Source of the DNA: Protea cynaroides
Lineage: Eukaryota > Streptophyta > Magnoliopsida > Proteales > Proteaceae
Length of the DNA: 64,000 bases
Direction of reading: 5' to 3'
Assembly: GCA_028583415.1 (NCBI GenBank)
Contig: CM053272.1
Span: forward strand, 45,476,685 to 45,540,684
A program made the position numbers and the translations under genes. Under the pieces are notes generated by a model, which was not told where the DNA came from, searched no databases, and worked only from the letters and a program-made list of their open reading frames with translations. This document shows, in pieces, positions 58,933-64,000 of the stretch. The number at the start of each line of letters is the position of its first letter. Within the stretch, counting starts at the first letter, position 1.

Positions 58933-60696
58933 CTACCAATCTGAACCATCAGGGAAGGGGTTCAGCGCATCTTGTTTGCCATTGACATAGAAGTCCACAA
59001 CTGCTTTCATTCTTGGAAGCTTATCTGGATGGTAATTCACATGGATGATAACAGGCTTGAACTTGCTCAGTTTAGAATCCTTCCTTACAGTCTTAAATAG
59101 GACTTTGCTGTTCATAAAGAGATAGAAATCCATAGTTCTCCTGGATGCATGAAGTCCATCATAACCAGGGTGTGAGGGGAAAGAGAGCTCTTCATTAAAA
59201 ACTGCCTGATCCCAAGCTTTTTCCCGAGAAAGCCGATCAGCAACACGATCCAGCAGCTCAATTGAAGGAATAGTAGGCCTTATATAAAAGAAGCCAGAGT
59301 TGTAAACCCATATCCGCATTGTGTGTGCATATCTGGCCCAACCCATTGCAGGCTCATCGAAAACATCATCATACCCATAAGCCGTCATGTTATCGTGGCC
59401 ATCAGTCATGGACTCCACATCTGAATCCCGATAAAGATGATTGAACGGGTTCTGCAAGTATACAATATCAACATCCGAGAGGAGAACACTGTAACCCAGC
59501 TGCAAGAACTCCCTCAGGATACGGAACTTTAAACCCGAGACAGCATGGTTGCCTCCTGTTTTTGCGACTGAGTCAATGCCCTCATCAGGGTCTCTTTTGT
59601 ACACGGGAACATCCTTTGAATTGCAGAAATTGGCAATCACATCATCCAGAGCAACAACCAAATAATTTGGTACACCAACTCTCCTGATGTTAGTAAACCA
59701 GACCTCCAACATGTCCTTCACATTGGAATTTGCCAGTGCAACTATAAGTTCTCTTTGAACAGCTACTTTCTCAAGTATCTTAGCCAATCTTGGGTTCACA
59801 GATTCATCAGGAACAACAGTTGGATTGGTTCTTAAACCCTTTACGGTACCAAATGGCCCAGCTTTATGCTTTTCTCCTAGGACTTCGAACTGCTTCTCTG
59901 CGTGATCCTTTGCTTGTTCAGCAAACCGAAGCTTTTCAGTTAATTCGCTAACCTGTTTCTTCAATTTTGAATTCTTCTGTGACACTGACAAAAACTCAGA
60001 CTTCAACATGTTGATCCGTTCAGAGGACTCGCAAGAAGATGAATCAACCTACCAACCAAGAGAAGGGAAAACAACAATGGCAACAACAGATTGGTGAAAA
60101 TTCCCTCAAGCCCCTAGAATTTGTGGTTGCAGACATAGCCAAATATATGAATATGACGCAACAAAGTACTGCATCATTAATTAATTATGATGGGCATCAT
60201 ATCAATGACCATCTTCTCTATAAATTTAAGACTCTCAAATAAAAAGCATTTCAGAGTATTCTGCACAGATATCTAATCTCAAACATGAAAATGAAAGAAG
60301 AATAGTAGCCTTCTAATTATGCTAGAAACGAATGTTGAAGTCAACCTTAACTTAGAGCAAAAATGTTACCATATATGTAAAAAATTTAAAGATCTAAAGA
60401 ACATTTCAAGTTACACCCAACATCAAACCAAATCCCTAAAACCACCCAAGTTACGGATCAGAGGAGATCATGAATTGTGTTTGTTTCTTGGGGAACAACG
60501 CCGTACGTACCTTAGGAGTGTCTATTCCAGTTCGATGGCCTTGAACTGAAAGATCGGAGCTGAAAAATCCATGGGGAAACAAGAAGGCACAAACACAACC
60601 GAGAAGGATTCCGATGGCAATGGCAACTGCGATTCTGGATCCGCGCATCGACTGTCCGTAGTTTCTCATCAATGGTCCGTCTCTACGACTCGTCAT
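58933..60696 (-). CDS. RRA: RRA-type GT77 arabinosyltransferase, copy B (conventional)
   Basis: Two exons, 60511-60696 and 58933-60048, phase 0, about 433 residues. The start at 60696 gives MTSRRDGPLMRNYGQSMRGS; the signal-anchor helix AVAIAIGILLGCVCAFLF occupies about 23-40. A coiled-coil stem with NSKLKKQVSELTEKLRFAEQ follows, then the catalytic domain with SVLLSDVDIVYLQNPF at about 249-264, GHDNMTAYGYDDVFDEP and WDQAVFNEELSFPSHPGYDG. The protein ends DGSDW then TAG, as in the family. Expected role: arabinosylation of hydroxyproline-rich cell-wall proteins in the Golgi. At the differences from copy A checked here (DVFDEP, WARYAHT, YHPDKL) copy B keeps the residue I recall as the family norm, so this is probably the functional or ancestral-like copy. 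Two foldback insertions lie 160-550 bp upstream of its ATG. Confidence 0.93.
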
Positions 60697-60852
60697 AGCT
60701 GGTAGATGAAGTTCCAAACATCCAAAGAGATAAACAGAGAGAATAACGAGAGAGGGAAGTTCCCTCTCTTTTACGGCATTGAAATGGAGATTCTTACGAT
60801 CAAAAATAGAAAGATTTCCTGTTCTTAAGAAAGATATGGTGCTGTAATTGTT

Positions 60853-60983
60853 GCCCCTCTCCCTCTCCTCCCTTCCTCCCTGGCTCTCACCCCATCCAAC
60901 CGTTGGAGTGTGAGCCGGTTCGAATTCCAACGCACTCTAACGGTTGGATGAAATGAAAACCGGGGAGGCGGGGAGGAGAGGAT
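60853..60983. repeat. Small foldback element upstream of RRA copy B
   Basis: CTCCTCCC ... CATCCAACCGTTGGAGTG and CACTCTAACGGTTGGATG ... GGGAGGAG pair as inverted arms around a short loop near 60915-60930. Copy A has no counterpart at the matching place (about 45180-45240). Confidence 0.7.
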
Positions 60984-61110
60984 TTGGTTTCCAGAAAGAA
61001 GAAGGTGAAGGAGAACGAGAGAGGAAGCGCTTTCTTTCTCTCTCTTGTTTCTCTCTCCCCTCCGTCCCAGTTGAGAAAATCAGACAAGGCGGCGTGGTGG
61101 TGTCATGAGG

Positions 61111-61236
61111 GGATGCTAGCCGACTGGGAGGTCGACTCGAATGCAGGGTTCAGATCCCTCCGAGTGTCAGGTGGCGGCTATCCATTCGGGCCGCCCAGTC
61201 TCCCGCCCAAACCCAGGCGGGAGACGATTTCTGTTC
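61111..61236. repeat. Shortened foldback MITE, 9-bp TSD
   Basis: A 126-bp relative of the 16715-16956 family (GGCGGCTATCCATTCGGGCC, CCCAAACCCAGGCGGGAGAC). Flanks are GTCATGAGG (61102-61110) and GTCATGATG (61237-61245). Copy A has only GTCGTGAG at the site, so the insertion came after the duplication. Confidence 0.75.
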
Positions 61237-61943
61237 GTCATGATGCCAAACAAATGTAAATTGAGGTTTTTCATGAGCCAGTGTGGGAAAATCTCCATGC
61301 CGCACCAATCATGGCACGAGAAACGGATTCTCAACTAGTGACTCGATACTTACAAAGGTATGAGACGTAGGAGAGTGTCTAGAGTTTACAGTTCGAGAAA
61401 AAGATGTAATACCTCAGTTCTTGTGGTATTAATTTCTCAAAGTTTTTTTTTTTCTATTTAGATATTTTCTATTGAATTTTGAACTTAAAGGTATTTTGGT
61501 AATTTTAATCCCAACTTTGAGATTAGAGAATAGAAATTTATAATATATTAATAGCATATATAGAATCATATTGAAAGTTAACTTGAATTTTTCTTATAAA
61601 TTATGTAGGTCGATAGTGTATGTTGTGTGGTTATATGGTCAGATTATGCTAATAGGTAGGCCCTACAGGATTAGTTGATCATTTGGATGTGAGATAAGTC
61701 TTAAAATAAAATTTTATAGTTTTGAGTTTAATTGTAGTTGAAAAATATAGAATAATTAGAAAGTAAATAAGAAAGAAATTATATACATAAGGACTTATGG
61801 GTAAAATTTAAAAAAAATAAAAGGACTTTGGTGGAACTAATACATAACTAAAAAAGGTACCATTACTTTTAATGATTAAACTCTAAATCTACAATTAGAA
61901 AATTTAAGTAAGGGATAAGTTAGTCATTCCACTTAATTTTATT

Positions 61944-63036
61944 GGGAAAATTTCAACTACCATCCAAAAAGAATTGATCTAATCACCTACCACCCAAGTT
62001 GTTTAAAAAAATCACTTACCACCCAAGTTAGACAAACGTTAGTTAATGGTTTGATGGGAAAAAGTTGAAATTGTGTGTAGACGTTTATACCCTTTTCTTC
62101 TTCCTCTCTGTTTCTCTATAAAATTTTATCAAAAAAAAAAAAAAAAGAAGAAGAAGAAACCCTAACTTCATATTATAGTTTTGATAACAATAACGTCGAC
62201 GAAGAGGAAGACTCTAGAGAAGCTCTCATTGAGGTTATAGTAACCGATTGGGAATTGATTGAGCTTAGAAGGAGCGGAACATGTTGCATTATTTCTTGAT
62301 GTATAATACCTGAAACGTATAATCCTCCATTATTTCTTAATTTGTTCAATTTCTAAATTGCAGTTACACAAAAGGGAAAAGCCGAAGAAGAAGAAGAAGA
62401 AAGTTTCGTCATCGCAGTCCATTTGAATGAGAACTAATCTAACTAAAGAGAATTAAAAAAAAAATTGAAAAAACCAATTGAACCTACCTGTGCAAGCCAT
62501 TAATACATCATCAGCGAATACAAGAGCAGAACGAAAAATCATGGCACGATCAATTAGGGTTTCTTTTGTAAATACAGAAAAAGTTTTGAACTTTTGAATT
62601 TTTTTTTTTTTTTGAATCTAGTTTTTATGCTTTTTGAATTCCAAAGCTTCAAGAGAAATTTACCATTAGAGAGTCGTCATGAGTGGAAGAGGAAGAAGGA
62701 CTCAAGAATCTGTAACATGTCTCGCTGTATCGGCTTGGGTTCCTTTTCTTTTTTCCTATTTTATTATTTCCTTTGTATTCAAATCCTAACATTTTTTTTT
62801 TCTGTGTTATTCGTTTATGAGTCTTAGATAGAGAGCAGACAGAATAGAGAGATGAGAGGAAGAAGAAAGTGTTGAGGGTATTATTGTCATTCAAGTATTT
62901 TCTAACGGCTCTGTTAGTTGTTTTTAGATCTTTTTGATAAACGTTTGTCTAACTTGGGTGGTAGTTGAATTTTTTAAACAACTTGGGTGGTAGGTGATTA
63001 GATCAATTCTTTTTGGATGGTAGCTGAAATTATCCC
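61944..63036. mobile_element. Long-TIR MULE-like element, 1093 bp
   Basis: Inverted ends GGGAAAATTTCAACTACCAT and (reverse complement) GGGATAATTTCAGCTACCAT extend for about 95 bp through AAAAAGAATTGATCTAATCA, ACTTGGGTGGTA-type words and AGACAAACGTT. Nearby TTAATTTTA (left) and TTAATTGTA (right) may be the TSD, but the spacing is off by two bases. The interior is GAAGAAGAA- and T-rich with no recognisable protein. Confidence 0.72.
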
Positions 63037-64000
63037 TTAATTGTAACTAATTAGTTAAAAGCCAATTGATTTTCTTATATATACATATATAACGTAAAAA
63101 TGAGTTCTCAAGTCTGTTCACGTTGGAAGAAAGAAAGAGAAATAGAAAAGAAGAAGGGGAAAGTGGAAAAAGGAAGAAGAAGAAGAAGAGGAGGCAAAAG
63201 GATATCGGTTAGCTCTCTCTCTCTCTTTGCTGTTCACGCAAGAGGTAGAAGGAATTGTAAAGGAAAAAAAAAGACCCTAAAACATAAGATGGCTCAATAC
63301 TCTTTTCTGCATAGGGTTATTGGCCCTTTAATTTCTACCTAGGTTTAGGATTTAAGCATGTTGAGATGAAGGGAATTTCCATCGTTGGAATTTCCAAACC
63401 CTAACTCTATAGAATTGGTAGAATAGGGATTTCAGCCTTGGAAACCCTAGTTTCTTTTCTAATTGAAGTGTCATGGGGTAGCATAATATATTGAAACATA
63501 CTTGTCAAGGTAAAGCATGAAAGAAATTTTGTATTTCAGTTGTAATAAATCCTAAAATGAATGCAAGTAGTAATTTTATTATTTAAACCTGAAATACATG
63601 GAAATCCAACCTTATAGAATTTTGAAATATCAAATTAGAGCTACCTGGGACAGTGCAGACCAACTTAGGTCATAAAAAGGATAAAATTGATAGTGAACAA
63701 TAAAATCTGATTTGCACAACCTAAAATTTAAAGGAAGAATTCAAGTTAAAGTATCATGTGGGTAAAAGTGAACTTAAATCCGTTTCAGCAGACCATTTTG
63801 GCCAGTTTTGGACAGAAAGAGTCCTCAACCGGTCAAACCAAGGTATTTTCTTGTAAAAGAGCTTTTAAGGATTTTATTTCTATATTATTTCAGACCTGGG
63901 AAATAACGTAAAAATTAGTCTAAATATATTTCTCTTATTAAATAGTTAATTTTAAATTAAATGTATTCAAAAGGTTGTAGGGCTAAACAGTGGGGGAAAG
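63037..64000. other. Right-edge spacer
   Basis: GAAGAA-rich sequence at 63120-63200, a CT tract near 63215, then AT-rich DNA. The plus-strand frame at 63100-63342 is low-complexity (Lys/Arg/Glu-rich) and is not convincing as a gene. A 5' leader of a gene lying outside the window is possible. Confidence 0.4.

Larger units (their letters stand above)
55759..61360. repeat. Segmental duplication, copy B
   Basis: Collinear with 35939-45470 in direct orientation. It lacks the three large insertions of copy A but has its own: the solo LTR at 56019-56398 and two small inverted-repeat elements upstream of the RRA gene. About 10.3 kb of unrelated sequence separates the copies. Confidence 0.9.

Noticed and set aside
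63100..63342. Lys/Arg-rich ORF at the right edge
   Set aside because: The composition comes from a GAAGAA/AGGAGG tract, with no domain or splice context.

Overview
This window is nuclear DNA from a flowering plant. The genes have many introns with GT...AG borders, the intergenic DNA is AT-rich and full of nested transposable elements, and all five protein genes belong to angiosperm families. The proteins look like a non-grass angiosperm (eudicot or magnoliid), but I cannot name the species. No bacterial, organellar or viral genes were seen.

Layout. (1) 0.3-1.8 kb, minus strand: a five-exon REM-type protein with three B3 DNA-binding domains. A 123-bp tandem duplication lies just upstream. (2) 2.9-3.9 kb: a Tourist/Harbinger-like MITE split by a solo LTR that keeps a perfect 5-bp target-site duplication (TSD). 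(3) 4.8-12.9 kb, minus strand: a nine-exon JAC1 gene (auxilin-like J-domain protein of chloroplast photorelocation), with a truncated Copia element in one intron. (4) 20.3-32.4 kb, plus strand: a ten-exon G-box-binding bZIP factor (GBF1 type). Its second exon carries an in-frame stop, and its introns hold a hAT MITE, a foldback element, a LINE with a 16-bp TSD and an Au-like SINE. (5) 35.9-45.5 kb and 55.8-61.4 kb: two direct copies of one segment, each ending in an RRA-type GT77 arabinosyltransferase gene on the minus strand. (6) 45.5-55.8 kb: gene-poor spacer with a palindromic minisatellite, a second minisatellite, foldback elements, a MULE-like element and the 3' end of a Gypsy element.

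The paired RRA segments are the most informative part. Each serves as an empty-site control for the other, so insertion borders and TSDs can be read by eye. Copy A gained a 1.66-kb long-TIR element carrying a degraded GH17 beta-1,3-glucanase gene fragment (Pack-MULE-like), a hAT MITE, and a gag-only Copia-type element. Copy B gained a 380-bp solo LTR and foldback MITEs in its upstream region. The RRA gene in copy A has lost its normal stop codon and changed at positions I remember as conserved, while copy B looks conventional.

The genes do not form one pathway. They are two DNA-binding transcription factors (B3, bZIP), a chloroplast-movement factor, and duplicated Golgi enzymes that arabinosylate cell-wall glycoproteins. 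Exon models were assembled by hand from splice sites, reading phase and remembered family sequences. No alignment or database search was run.
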